In this document: positions 53,799 to 62,709 of the stretch, one piece after another | Numbering within the stretch: position 1 is the first letter of the stretch | How the letters are laid out: each line of letters opens with the position of its first letter | From: Streptomyces olivoverticillatus | GTDB taxonomy: Bacteria > Actinomycetota > Actinomycetes > Streptomycetales > Streptomycetaceae | Assembly (NCBI RefSeq): GCF_014203555.1 | Contig: NZ_JACHJH010000001.1 | Span: 1,093,792 to 1,157,791 of the forward strand | Direction of reading: 5' to 3' | Length of the DNA stretch: 64,000 nt | Program-made: the position numbers and the translations under genes | Notes under the pieces: generated by a model | What the model was told of the DNA's origin: nothing | Seen by the model: the letters and a program-made list of their open reading frames with translations, nothing else | Database searches by the model: none

Positions 53799-55199
53799 TC
53801 AGGAGCCCAGGCGCGTGGCCGGGTCCGGAGGCGGCAGCTCGGCTTCCTCGCCCGCCGAAGGCGGACGCTGCCACTCGGGCCTCGGCGGCGCCGGCTGCAA
53901 GTAGGGATTACGCGGATCCGGCTTGGGCGGCTGCGCCACGGCGGGCACGCCTTGCAGGGGCGCGGGCTTGGGCGCGGGCGCGGCGGTCCGAGCGGGGGCC
54001 GGAGCCGGGGCGGCCTGGGCAGCCTGGACAGGCGCGACCGGCTGCGCAGGCTCAGGCTCCGTGGCCTGGACCACGGCGGGACCGGGCGCGGAAGCCATGG
54101 CAGGGCCCGGCGCGGGAGCCGGCACCGGTGCGGGCGTGGACGCCTGGACGACAGCCGCGGCCGGCTGCGCGGAGGGCTGAACAGATGCAGGAGCCTCGGC
54201 ATGCACGTCACCCGGCCCGGGCGCAGGAGCAACAACCGGACCCGGCATGGCAACCGGGCCGGGCCGGGAACCGCCCGCATGAGCCATCAACGGCTCCGCC
54301 ACGCGGGCAACCTCGGGTTCGGGCACGAGGACAACCGCAGGCTCGGGCGCAAGCACAATCGCCGGCTCCGGCACAGGGGCAACCACCGGCTCAGGCACAA
54401 GGACAACCGCAGGCTCGGGCGCGAGCACAACCACAGGCTCAGGCATGGGCGCAATCATCGGCTCCGGCATACGGGCCACCTGCGGCTCCGCCGCAACCGC
54501 ACCCGGAACGTCCCCTAGCGCCGCATCAGCGGCCCTGGCCGACGGCCCCGGCGGCAGCGCCAGCTGGATGTGCGGCAACGGCAGCTGCAGCAACGTTTGT
54601 TCAAGCGCTTCCAGCTCCTTCACGCGCTTGCGTGCCTTGCCGCCCTCCCGCCACTCCTCGACCCACGGCACCTGCCAGAACTGACCAACGGCGCCGGTCA
54701 GGACGCGTATTCGGTCGCGAACGGAGCGCGGCGGCTTGGTCGGCGCGTCCGCCATGAGAACCAGGCCGACGATGTTCGTGCTCGCCGGCGCCTGCCCCGA
54801 GTGCCACTCCTGCAACGCGGCCTGAGCCGCGGCCAGCCCACGCGCATCCGCACGTGCGACCAGCACGATGTGCACGCCCGAGACGGCACCGTGAATGTCC
54901 GGCCACCGCCGGTTCGCGTCACCGCCACCGCCGACCGTACGCAGCAGCGTGGAGACCCCGGCACCCCCGTGCACGCCGAGGGCCCACCACAACACGCCCT
55001 CGGCAGGCGGCATCGGCTGCGTGCCGAGCTGCACCTGCGGGGCCTGGACGGAACCGACCTGACGCTGAACCGGAAGCGGCGGCGAGACGGCCGGACCAAG
55101 CGCCTGCTGAGCAGAAATCTGCGACACATCCTCCGGAGCAGGCGCAGTCTCGGCATTCGGCTGCGGCGTGACCCAAAGGTTCGGCCTGTCGTCAGCCAT
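53799..55199 (-). CDS. Degenerate ParA/MinD-like protein with PEP repeats (DUF6668-like)
   Basis: A 466-residue protein. Residues ~68-225 resemble a ParA/MinD nucleotide-binding fold, but the P-loop reads GVHGGAGVST (75-84) without the signature Lys, and GVHIVLVARADARGLAAA follows. Residues ~245-310 consist of about eight repeats of the type PEPxVVxxP; the rest is Pro/Ala-rich and disordered. It is the first gene of the minus-strand set B operon. It could recruit substrates or position the machine; ATP binding is uncertain. Confidence 0.68.
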   Translation of the reverse strand: MADDRPNLWVTPQPNAETAPAPEDVSQISAQQALGPAVSPPLPVQRQVGSVQAPQVQLGTQPMPPAEGVLWWALGVHGGAGVSTLLRTVGGGGDANRRWPDIHGAVSGVHIVLVARADARGLAAAQAALQEWHSGQAPASTNIVGLVLMADAPTKPPRSVRDRIRVLTGAVGQFWQVPWVEEWREGGKARKRVKELEALEQTLLQLPLPHIQLALPPGPSARAADAALGDVPGAVAAEPQVARMPEPMIAPMPEPVVVLAPEPAVVLVPEPVVAPVPEPAIVLAPEPAVVLVPEPEVARVAEPLMAHAGGSRPGPVAMPGPVVAPAPGPGDVHAEAPASVQPSAQPAAAVVQASTPAPVPAPAPGPAMASAPGPAVVQATEPEPAQPVAPVQAAQAAPAPAPARTAAPAPKPAPLQGVPAVAQPPKPDPRNPYLQPAPPRPEWQRPPSAGEEAELPPPDPATRLGS

Positions 55200-55357
55200 C
55201 CCCGTTTCCCCCCTCTCCGCGTTCGTCTTGCCAGATCGCGGAGGTTTACAGTACCTGAGCGGACGTCAAGACCGCCCCATAAATTCGAACAGCTACGAAC
55301 AACACTTGATACCGTGCGATCTTGCCGCACGGTAGATCAGCCGGGGGAAGAGGGTGG

Positions 55358-55597
55358 ATGGAGCAGCACTGCGTGAGTGCAGATCCGCTGGCAAAGTATC
55401 CGGACGTCATGAAGCCCCGAGAGGTTGCAGATGTTCTACGAGTTGAAGTCCAGACCTTGGTCAGATGGTTAGGGGACAGCCATGTCCCTGGGTTCCAAAT
55501 CGGACCAAAGCAGGAATGGCGGATATGGCGTGAAGAACTCCGCCAATATCTGCACGCAAACCGGAACATCACGAACGTAGCTAAGAAATCCGCTTGA
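55358..55597 (+). CDS. Excisionase-like HTH protein with a TTA codon
   Basis: A 79-residue HTH_17/MerR-like protein: VMKPREVADVLRVEVQTLVRWL, then a wing-like VPGFQIGPKQEWRIWREEL. Such domains occur in excisionases and small regulators. Codon 38 (55469-55471) is the rare leucine codon TTA, so translation should depend on bldA tRNA and developmental stage. Base composition is less GC-rich than its neighbours. It is divergent from set B and precedes three envelope genes, so it is a candidate regulator. No integrase is nearby. Confidence 0.75.
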   Translation: MEQHCVSADPLAKYPDVMKPREVADVLRVEVQTLVRWLGDSHVPGFQIGPKQEWRIWREELRQYLHANRNITNVAKKSA

Positions 55598-55628
55598 TTG
55601 CATTGCGTTCCAACGGGGGGTCGTGACG

Positions 55629-56615
55629 ATGCGTCTGCGCCGCAAGGCTCAGGCGGGCTGGGCCGCGCTGATGTGCTTGGTCCTGGCCGGCTGCGGAATG
55701 GTCAACCACGGGAGCATAGGCGGGGGGTTGAAGGACGGCTCCATACCGAAGCCCGAGTACATCCCCTGGATACTCAAGGCCGGGGCTATCTGTCCACAGA
55801 TACCCCCGGCCATCATCGCCGCCCAGATCGAGGCCGAGAGCAGCTGGAACCCCAAGGCCGTGTCTCCCGCCAACGCAAAGGGGCTGAGCCAGTTCATCCC
55901 CGACACCTGGGCGTCCTACGGTGTGGACGGCGACGGCGACGGCGTAGCCGACCCCTTCGACCCCTACGACGCGATCATGTCCCAGGGGACCTACGACTGT
56001 GCGATCGCGAAGGAACTCCTGCCCGACGTCTCCAGCGGCAACGTCAAGGGCGACATCGTCGCGGTGACGCTCGCCGGCTACAACGCGGGCCCGTTCCGAG
56101 TCACCCAATTCCATGGGATACCGCCCTACGAGGAGACCCAGGACTACGTCGCCTCGATCCTCAAGAGCGCCGCGAAGTACCAGGGTTCCCTCAACAGCGG
56201 GGGAAACGTTCCTTCGGATGGCAGTACGGGCGCGAGGATCGTCGCCGCGGCTCGCAGCGTCCTCGGCATGCCCTACATCTGGGGCGGCGGCGGCAGCGAA
56301 GGCCCCACCGGCGGCGGCTTCGACTGCTCGGGCCTCACGCAGTTCGCGGTCTTCCAAGGCACCGGAGGCAAGGTCGAAATCCCGCGTACCTCCCAGACCC
56401 AGCGCGGCGCCGGCACCTCCATACCCTCCACTCCGGAGGCCATGCAGCCGGGCGACATCATCGTCATCAACAACGACGGCGACTGGGGCCACGTCGGCCT
56501 TTACATCGGCAACGGCCAGATGATCCACGCACCCCGCCCGGGCAAGACGGTCGAGATCACCGACCTCGATCCGTACTGGCTACAGTTCCCGTGGGACGTC
56601 AGGAGAATGGCATGA
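55629..56615 (+). CDS. VirB1-like lytic transglycosylase/NlpC-P60 lipoprotein
   Basis: A 328-residue lipoprotein (lipobox LAGC, Cys22) with an SLT-type domain (catalytic Glu70 in EAESSWNP, Asp-rich loop DGDGDGVADPFDP) and a C-terminal NlpC/P60 domain (FDCSGL, GHVGLY, MIHAPRPG). It cuts both glycan and peptide bonds and likely opens the wall for the secretion machine, as VirB1 does. GTG at 55623 is an alternative start. It overlaps the next gene by four bases. It is closely similar in layout to the protein at 29.8-30.8 kb. Confidence 0.88.
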   Translation: MRLRRKAQAGWAALMCLVLAGCGMVNHGSIGGGLKDGSIPKPEYIPWILKAGAICPQIPPAIIAAQIEAESSWNPKAVSPANAKGLSQFIPDTWASYGVDGDGDGVADPFDPYDAIMSQGTYDCAIAKELLPDVSSGNVKGDIVAVTLAGYNAGPFRVTQFHGIPPYEETQDYVASILKSAAKYQGSLNSGGNVPSDGSTGARIVAAARSVLGMPYIWGGGGSEGPTGGGFDCSGLTQFAVFQGTGGKVEIPRTSQTQRGAGTSIPSTPEAMQPGDIIVINNDGDWGHVGLYIGNGQMIHAPRPGKTVEITDLDPYWLQFPWDVRRMA

Positions 56616-57253
56616 CCAACGCCCCCACCCGCCATGGTCGTCCGGCCATCGCAGCTGCTGCAGTCTCCGTCACGCTGGCCCTCGCCCTGACCGGCTGCGG
56701 CAGCAGCAGCCACAAGGGCACCGGCGCCGGCCCCAAGGCTTCCACTCCGCCGCCCACCTCCCGCCCGGATGCCAACTACTCCCCCGCCCCCGCCCTCCCC
56801 AAGGGCAAGGCGGGGACGCCCAAGGGCGGGCTGCCCAAGGACGTCGACGCCAAGGACGCCACCGCGGTCGCCCAGGCGATCGCCGTGGCCAACCGGACGT
56901 ACGACACCGACCTCGACGCCAGTCCCGCCGACGCCCAGCGCCGGACCGTCCAGTGGCTGAGCGACACCCTGGCCAAGAACGTCGCCGACGCTCAGTCCCT
57001 CTCCCAACCCGACGCGGCCTGGCGGACGATGGCCGCTCACCACGGCTACACCACCGTCACGGCCAAGCGCGCCTACGACGACCAGCAGCCCGACACCGCC
57101 ACCGAGGCCTTCCGCCAGTTCGAGGTCACCGTGACCACCCTCGGCCGCGACGACTGGAAGGGCCCCACCGACACCTGGGTGCAGTGGATCCACCTCACCC
57201 GCACCAGCTCCGAACAACCCTGGAAAGCCGACACGATGCGAGTGGCCAAGTGA
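56612..57253 (+). CDS. Putative lipoprotein of the T4SS-like locus
   Basis: A 213-residue lipoprotein with lipobox LTGC (Cys29), a Thr/Pro-rich linker, and a C-terminal domain of ~140 residues (DATAVAQAIAVANRTYDTD, FRQFEVTVTTLGRDDW, WVQWIHLTRTSSEQPWKAD). The alternation and the W-x-W end resemble NTF2-like conjugation proteins. It overlaps both neighbours by four bases, so the three genes form a tightly coupled unit with the transglycosylase and the propeller protein. No exact family was recognised. Confidence 0.7.
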   Translation: MTNAPTRHGRPAIAAAAVSVTLALALTGCGSSSHKGTGAGPKASTPPPTSRPDANYSPAPALPKGKAGTPKGGLPKDVDAKDATAVAQAIAVANRTYDTDLDASPADAQRRTVQWLSDTLAKNVADAQSLSQPDAAWRTMAAHHGYTTVTAKRAYDDQQPDTATEAFRQFEVTVTTLGRDDWKGPTDTWVQWIHLTRTSSEQPWKADTMRVAK

Positions 57254-58863
57254 CGACAGGCACCGACCCCAGCACCGTCCCCGACTGGCCCGCCCCCGTC
57301 GTACGCCTCACCGGCCAGGGCACCGTCGAAGTCGACGGCGTCACCGTGGCCCTGCCGCCGGACCTGGACAATGCCGAGGCCCGGCAGTGGGCCGTGATGA
57401 ACGTCGCCGAGCGCTACGCCCGTCTCGGCCGCGCCATCCGCGTCACCGCCATCGAGCCCGACGGCACCACCTTCCCCCTCATCGTGCACCTCGACGGCAC
57501 GGTCGAGGCCCTCGCCATCGAAACCACCGGCGGCCGACGCGGCTGGCGCCGCCCCCGCTCCGCGGACAAGCCCGCGGCCAAGAGCAGCAACGCCCAGTCC
57601 GGCCCCTCGCAGCGCGGCAACGCGCGGAACAACGCCAAGGGTCCCGCGCAGCCGGGCAACAAGTCCCAGGTCAAGGGCATGATCGCTGCGGGCGGCTTCC
57701 TGGGCCTGATCGCGCTCGGCGCCGTCGTCGTGCTGTCCGGCGGTGGCGGTAGCCCGTCCTCGGCCCCTCATACCGAGGCCACGACCCCGTCCGTCAGGCC
57801 GACCCCGCCTCCTCCCGCGAACCTGCCGCGCCCCGCCCCCGACGGCTGGACGACGCGCGCCGCCTGGGCCCTCAAGGTCAGCAGCCAGATCACCCCCGCT
57901 GTCGACGAGGACGGCACCATCGCCGCCGTCACCGACCACGGCCAGCTCGAGATCCTCGACCCGTCCGGCGTGCCCAAATGGACCGCGGGCGTACCGAACG
58001 ACGCCTCGGGCAGCCTGGTATTCACCCACATCGACGGGCAGCGCGTCATCGCCGTCACTGCCGGGCAAACCCTGCACTACTGGCGTGTGGAAGGCCAGGA
58101 CCACTCCCACACCAGCGTCGGCATCCCCATCTCCGGCACCGTGACCTTCCTGGGTCCCTCCCCCCTGATCTCGCTGCAGGACTCCACCGCCGCCGTGATC
58201 GCCGACGGCAAGGTCCAGAACGTCGACCTGCCCGTGCGGGCCACCGCGCTGGCCGCCGACAAGCAGACGGTCCTGGCCGCCGACCCTTCCGGCCACTGGT
58301 GGCGCCTGGCCCCCGGCCGCCAGCCGGACAAGGGCCTGGAGATGAAGGCTCCCGCTGACAAGACCCAGCTCAACACCGTCCTCGGGGTCGACGGCAACCG
58401 GCTCGTCGGCGTGTGGAAGAAGGACGACACCACCTGGGTCTCCGCCTACGACGCCACCACCGGCAATCCGCTCGCCACAATCAAGGGCGGCAAGGACCCC
58501 GGCAGTCTGAACGTACGCGCCGCCGGGCCCCTGATCGCGGTCGGCCCGCTGCTGCTCGACACCCAGAACAACACCGGCCGCGAGGTCACGGGAGCCACCC
58601 CCAAAAGCGCCGCCGCCGGGCGTATCTACGCTCTCGACCAGCAGCAGCGCTGGCATGCGCTGACCACCGGTGCCGACGTCGTGATGTCCGGCCAGGACGT
58701 GGCGATCCCGCTGGGCGTAGCCGACAAGCGTGCTCTCGTGCTCGCGGACAAGCTGGGCGACAAGCTGCTGTACGCGCTCACTCCAGGCAACACCACCGGG
58801 CAGCCCTCCTCCAACAGCTCGGGCCAGGTCGCCGCCCCGGAACCTCCCGGGCGCTCGTCCTGA
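57250..58863 (+). CDS. Membrane-anchored beta-propeller-like protein
   Basis: A 537-residue protein. The cytoplasmic N-terminus (~1-130) has a VDGVTVALPPDLDNAEARQWA domain; one helix (~141-165) crosses the membrane. The outer part (~200-520) shows repeats such as AVTDHGQLEILDPSG, AVIADGKVQNVDLP, VLAADPSGHWWRLAPG and VSAYDATTGNPLAT, the pattern of a PQQ-like propeller. It probably acts as a scaffold outside the membrane for the neighbouring T4SS-like machine. The GTG start overlaps the upstream stop. Confidence 0.72.
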   Translation: MTTGTDPSTVPDWPAPVVRLTGQGTVEVDGVTVALPPDLDNAEARQWAVMNVAERYARLGRAIRVTAIEPDGTTFPLIVHLDGTVEALAIETTGGRRGWRRPRSADKPAAKSSNAQSGPSQRGNARNNAKGPAQPGNKSQVKGMIAAGGFLGLIALGAVVVLSGGGGSPSSAPHTEATTPSVRPTPPPPANLPRPAPDGWTTRAAWALKVSSQITPAVDEDGTIAAVTDHGQLEILDPSGVPKWTAGVPNDASGSLVFTHIDGQRVIAVTAGQTLHYWRVEGQDHSHTSVGIPISGTVTFLGPSPLISLQDSTAAVIADGKVQNVDLPVRATALAADKQTVLAADPSGHWWRLAPGRQPDKGLEMKAPADKTQLNTVLGVDGNRLVGVWKKDDTTWVSAYDATTGNPLATIKGGKDPGSLNVRAAGPLIAVGPLLLDTQNNTGREVTGATPKSAAAGRIYALDQQQRWHALTTGADVVMSGQDVAIPLGVADKRALVLADKLGDKLLYALTPGNTTGQPSSNSSGQVAAPEPPGRSS

Positions 58864-58882
58864 CCTGAGAGCGTGCCTCTTC

Positions 58883-60031
58883 CTACTTCTTCTTCACGGG
58901 CCCAAGGGCGGCGGCGATGATCCGGGACTCGGTCGGGTGCACAACGTCGGCCTTGGCGTCCGTGGCGTTGACGGAGTAGACGAGGGTGCTCGAGAGGTTC
59001 TCGGTGGCGGCGAAGCCGTTCAGGTAGCCGTAGCGGTTGCCGGTCTTACCGTAGTAGGTCTTGCCGCCCATCTCTATTCGGGCCAGGCCGCTGGTGTACG
59101 CAGCCTTGCCGCCGCCGTAAGCCGGGACGTCGGGCACCTGGAACATCAGCTTGAGCTCGGGCTGGGGCACGACACGGCCGCGGAAGAGGGCGGTGGTGAA
59201 GCGCTCCAGGTCGGCCGTGGTGGTGACGAGGTCGCCCGACGCCCAGGTGACGGACTGGTTCCATTCGGACACGTCCATCAGCTTGCCCTTGTCCAGCTGG
59301 TATCCATGGGTGTGCCGCCCGTGGATCTGCGGGTCGTTGCCCGCACTGTAAGTGTCCTTGAGCCCGGCCCGGTTGATGACGCGCTCGCGGACCTGCTTCT
59401 CGTAGGACTGCCCGGTGACCTTCTCTATGAGGAGGCCCAGCACGTTATAGCCGATGTTGGTGTAGTGCTGCTGGGTGCCCGGGGCGAACTCCATGGGCTT
59501 GCCGAAGCCGCTCTGGACGAGCTCACGGTGGTCATAGCTGGTGAAGCGGTGCTGATACTGCCAGTCGAAGTCGCCAGGCATGTCACCACTCGGCAGGCCA
59601 CTGGTGTAGTTCAGCAGCTGCTTGACCTGCACGTCCGGGTAGTTGGCGGGCAGCAGGCCCGGCAGATACTGCTGCACGGTCCCGTCCAGGCTCAGCTTGC
59701 CCTCATCGATCAGCTGCAGCGCGACAGCGGCCGTGAACGCCTTGGTGATGCTGCCCGCGCGGAACCGCTCATCTCCCTTGGGCGCCTGGTGAGTGCGGAT
59801 GTCCGCCTCACCCGATACCCCCAGCCAGTGGCCGTCCTGACCGCCCAACCGGACCTGGGCAGCGGTCGCGTCCGCGGCCGGCAGCCCCGCGATCGCCTGG
59901 CGCACGGCCTCGGCGGTCGGCGGCGTCTGCCGAGCCGCGTGAGCCTGCGGCGCGGCGGCGGCGGGGCTGATGGCAGCCCCGCCCATGACGGCGGCGACGG
60001 CGATGGCGGCGGCAAATGCCTTACGGTGCAA
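58883..60031 (-). CDS. Secreted D-alanyl-D-alanine carboxypeptidase / beta-lactamase-fold hydrolase
   Basis: A 382-residue exported serine hydrolase with a signal peptide (cleavage near AAA, ~27). Catalytic motifs are SITK (Ser94, Lys97), YTN (Tyr190, Asn192) and GKTGNRYG. This is the R61-type class C fold that trims the terminal D-Ala of peptidoglycan stems. The TTG start at 60031 follows GAGGAG. It converges with the propeller protein gene, so it need not belong to the T4SS-like locus. Confidence 0.87.
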   Translation of the reverse strand: MHRKAFAAAIAVAAVMGGAAISPAAAAPQAHAARQTPPTAEAVRQAIAGLPAADATAAQVRLGGQDGHWLGVSGEADIRTHQAPKGDERFRAGSITKAFTAAVALQLIDEGKLSLDGTVQQYLPGLLPANYPDVQVKQLLNYTSGLPSGDMPGDFDWQYQHRFTSYDHRELVQSGFGKPMEFAPGTQQHYTNIGYNVLGLLIEKVTGQSYEKQVRERVINRAGLKDTYSAGNDPQIHGRHTHGYQLDKGKLMDVSEWNQSVTWASGDLVTTTADLERFTTALFRGRVVPQPELKLMFQVPDVPAYGGGKAAYTSGLARIEMGGKTYYGKTGNRYGYLNGFAATENLSSTLVYSVNATDAKADVVHPTESRIIAAALGPVKKK

Positions 60032-60146
60032 GGTGACTCCTCAGGTCGGGCGGCCGGGCCCCGACGGGCACGTCCGGGAAGGACACGTCCATCCTCGCGA
60101 TTCACGCCGCCCGGCAAATCGCCGACGTGAGGGGTCTTGGCGAGCC

Positions 60147-60860
60147 TCAGACTCCCCCGCGCGAGGGAGCGCCCACCGCGGCGCCAAGACCCCCAGGCCC
60201 GTCCGCGCTCCCCGGCGCGATCAGCCCCGACTCGTACGCGCAGATCACCGCCTGGATCCGGTCCCGCAGTCCCAACTTCGAGAGCACGTTGCTGACGTGC
60301 GTCTTCACGGTGTGCTCGCTCACCATCAGCTCGGCGGCGATCTCCGGGTTCGACAAGCCGCGGCCCAGCAGCACCAGCGTTTCCCGCTCACGCGCCGTGA
60401 GCACCGACAGATCGGGCCCCGCGGCCGCCGCCACCACACCCCGGCTCGTGAAATCCGCGACCAGACGGCGCGCCACGGACGGCGCCAGCAGCGAGTCCCC
60501 GGCCACCACCACCCGCACCGCATGCACCAGATCATCCCGGCGCACGTCCTTCAGCAGAAAGCCGCTCGCCCCGGCGTGCAGCGCCTCGTACACATAATCG
60601 TCCTGGTCGAAGGTGGTGAGGATGACGACCTTGGTCGCCGACTCCGCGCACACCACCCGGGCCGCCTGGATGCCGTCCATGCGCGGCATCCTGATGTCGA
60701 GCAGCACCACGTCCGGCGCATACCGCCGCACCGCCTCGACGGCCTCCACGCCGTCACCGGCCTCGGCCACCACCTCGATGTCCGGCTGCGCCGACAGAAT
60801 CATCGCGAAACCGCTGCGGACCAGCTCCTGGTCGTCGGCGACCACCACACGGATCGTCAT
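60147..60860 (-). CDS. NarL/LuxR-type response regulator
   Basis: A 237-residue regulator. The receiver (1-120) has acidic D9-D10, phospho-acceptor Asp55 and LLKD near 105. A GerE-type HTH follows (LTARERETLVLLGRGLSNPEIA, VSEHTVKTHVSNVLSKLGL). It overlaps the histidine kinase gene by four bases and is expressed with it. The target genes are unknown. Confidence 0.9.
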   Translation of the reverse strand: MTIRVVVADDQELVRSGFAMILSAQPDIEVVAEAGDGVEAVEAVRRYAPDVVLLDIRMPRMDGIQAARVVCAESATKVVILTTFDQDDYVYEALHAGASGFLLKDVRRDDLVHAVRVVVAGDSLLAPSVARRLVADFTSRGVVAAAAGPDLSVLTARERETLVLLGRGLSNPEIAAELMVSEHTVKTHVSNVLSKLGLRDRIQAVICAYESGLIAPGSADGPGGLGAAVGAPSRGGV

Positions 60861-62071
60861 GTCCCCACCTCCGCCGGTGAGGAGACCACAAGCGGCAACT
60901 CGACGGCAACGCGGTACCCCCGCCCTGTGGACAACGGACCGGAAGAGGCCGTTCCGCCGTGTGTCACGGCCCGCTCACGGATACCGATCAGCCCGCGGCC
61001 GCTGCCCGTGACGTGCGGCGTTCCCAAGGCCGTACCGTCGTCGGTCACGCTGACGGCCAGCCGGTCACGACCCCAAACGAGGCGGACCACCACGGAGGCG
61101 GCGTCCGCGTGCTTGAGGACGTTCGTCAGCGCCTCCTGGACCACGCGGTAGACCGCGACCTGCGCATCCGGAGCCAGCCGCCCCGGCTCTCCAGCCACCT
61201 CCAAGGCCACGTCCAGGCCCGTGCGCCGGACCTCCCCCACCAAGTCCTCGAGAGCCGCGAGCGTTGGCTGCGGACTGCGCCGGCCGACGTCTCCCGGCGC
61301 CTCCTTGAGCACGCCGAGCATCCGGCGCAACTGCACCATCGCATCGCGGCCCGCCCCCGCGATCGCATCAAAAGCCGCCTCCGCACGGTCGGGATCGGAC
61401 CGGACGACCAAAGGTCCGGCTTCCGCCTGCACAATCATCAAGCTCACGGCATGAGAGAGGATGTCGTGCATCTCGCGGGCGATACGCGCCCGTTCACGCT
61501 CGGCAGCCCGCTCGGCCTCCACCTCACGAGCCCTCTCCAGCTCTGCGGCCCGTAGCTCAACGGCCTCCGTATAGGCCTGCCGGGTGCGCGATAGCACGCC
61601 CAGCGCGTACACCATCAAGAAGAGGAAGAACGAAAAGAGATATTCCCGCGCGGTGTTCGTCCGGAGCGACACCGCAACAGCCACCAGCGGAAGACCGACG
61701 CCGCACATGACACGCCGCTGCCAGACGCCTGCCTGGGCAGCGACGGTGAAGATCGCGACCAGCGGACTGTAGGGCAATGGCTGCCCGGGTCCGTCCATGG
61801 GGAGATAGAGAAACCCGGCGGCAGTAATGGAGAGCAGTACGGTCAGCGGAGCCCTGCTACGCCACAACAGCGGCAGCACACTGAGCGTCGTCATGCCGTA
61901 CGTGAGCCAGGTAGCGGCCGGCACATCGGGAGAACGCGGCACGACAAAGGGAATGGTCACCGCCGCCTGCACCACGACGGTGACGACCGCGTCGATGACC
62001 CGAGGACTCGGATGCGCCTCGCGCAGCCTATGGAGCAGAGATAGCTGCCGGGGGCCAATCACAGCACGCAC
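60857..62071 (-). CDS. Membrane histidine kinase (HisKA_3 type)
   Basis: A 404-residue NarX/DesK-like sensor. Four to six N-terminal membrane helices (~25-165) lead to a coiled-coil linker, the phospho-acceptor in REMHDILSH, and an HATPase domain ending GRGLIGIRERA. There is no large extracellular sensor part, so the signal is probably sensed within the membrane. The GTG at 62071 begins two bases after the stop of the GNAT gene; GTG at 62062 is an alternative. The gene pair with the response regulator is complete. Confidence 0.87.
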   Translation of the reverse strand: MRAVIGPRQLSLLHRLREAHPSPRVIDAVVTVVVQAAVTIPFVVPRSPDVPAATWLTYGMTTLSVLPLLWRSRAPLTVLLSITAAGFLYLPMDGPGQPLPYSPLVAIFTVAAQAGVWQRRVMCGVGLPLVAVAVSLRTNTAREYLFSFFLFLMVYALGVLSRTRQAYTEAVELRAAELERAREVEAERAAERERARIAREMHDILSHAVSLMIVQAEAGPLVVRSDPDRAEAAFDAIAGAGRDAMVQLRRMLGVLKEAPGDVGRRSPQPTLAALEDLVGEVRRTGLDVALEVAGEPGRLAPDAQVAVYRVVQEALTNVLKHADAASVVVRLVWGRDRLAVSVTDDGTALGTPHVTGSGRGLIGIRERAVTHGGTASSGPLSTGRGYRVAVELPLVVSSPAEVGT

Positions 62072-62073
62072 TG

Positions 62074-62634
62074 TCAGACAGCGCCGTCCCGGTTGATGGC
62101 CATTTCGTACTCGAGAGCGGAGGGATCGCCTTCCATGGGAATGGTGATGCCGGTGCGCTCGAATCCCAGCTTCCCGTAGAGGCCCTGGGCCCGGAGGTTG
62201 TCTTGGTGCACATAGAGACGCACGCGCTCGATCCGCGGGTCCGACAGCGACCACGACCAGTCGAGGGCCGCGCGGAACAACGCCTGCGTCAGCCCGGTCC
62301 CGCGGTGCTCAGGGCTCACGAACACACCGACGATGTGCGCCTGCGGTATGGACGCCGGTCCTCCGAATGAGCCTTCCACGCCCGGAAGTTCTATCAGGAC
62401 GGTGACCGTCCCGGCCCATTCTCCATCCGGGCCCTCGGCTATGAACGCCAGGACGGTCTTGCCCTCCGAGCTTCTGCGCACCCGCTCCTGCCAGGAGCTG
62501 TCGGGCTGCACGGAGGCGTTCTCGTAGGTGTCGAGGAAAGCGATGGGTGCGGCGGGATCCAGGAGGGCCGTGAGTCGCAGCGCCTTGAACTGCTGCCACT
62601 CGTCGGCGCGTACGGGCCTGATGATGTGCTCCAT
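62074..62634 (-). CDS. GNAT N-acetyltransferase
   Basis: A 186-residue acetyltransferase with the acetyl-CoA motif VFVSPEHRGTGLTQALF and the typical end motif NLRAQGLYGKLGFERTG. It is upstream of the two-component pair with a 2-base gap and is probably cotranscribed with it. The substrate is unknown; relatives modify small amines or protein N-termini. Confidence 0.82.
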   Translation of the reverse strand: MEHIIRPVRADEWQQFKALRLTALLDPAAPIAFLDTYENASVQPDSSWQERVRRSSEGKTVLAFIAEGPDGEWAGTVTVLIELPGVEGSFGGPASIPQAHIVGVFVSPEHRGTGLTQALFRAALDWSWSLSDPRIERVRLYVHQDNLRAQGLYGKLGFERTGITIPMEGDPSALEYEMAINRDGAV

Positions 62635-62709
62635 CCGCAGATGGTCGCGTCATGAGGACGGCTCGGGCAATGTGTTTTGAGTCTCCGGGGGGAGGGCAGA
62701 GGGCTGCCC

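Noticed and set aside
36728..55199. Recent inverted duplication as the origin of the two T4SS-like sets
   Set aside because: No stretch of DNA or protein identity longer than short motifs is seen between the sets, and protein lengths differ. An ancient paralogy fits better.
36728..58863. An intact integrative conjugative element (AICE or ICE)
   Set aside because: I found no integrase, relaxase, replication initiator, FtsK-like TraB, tRNA or flanking direct repeats. The excisionase-like HTH alone is not enough.
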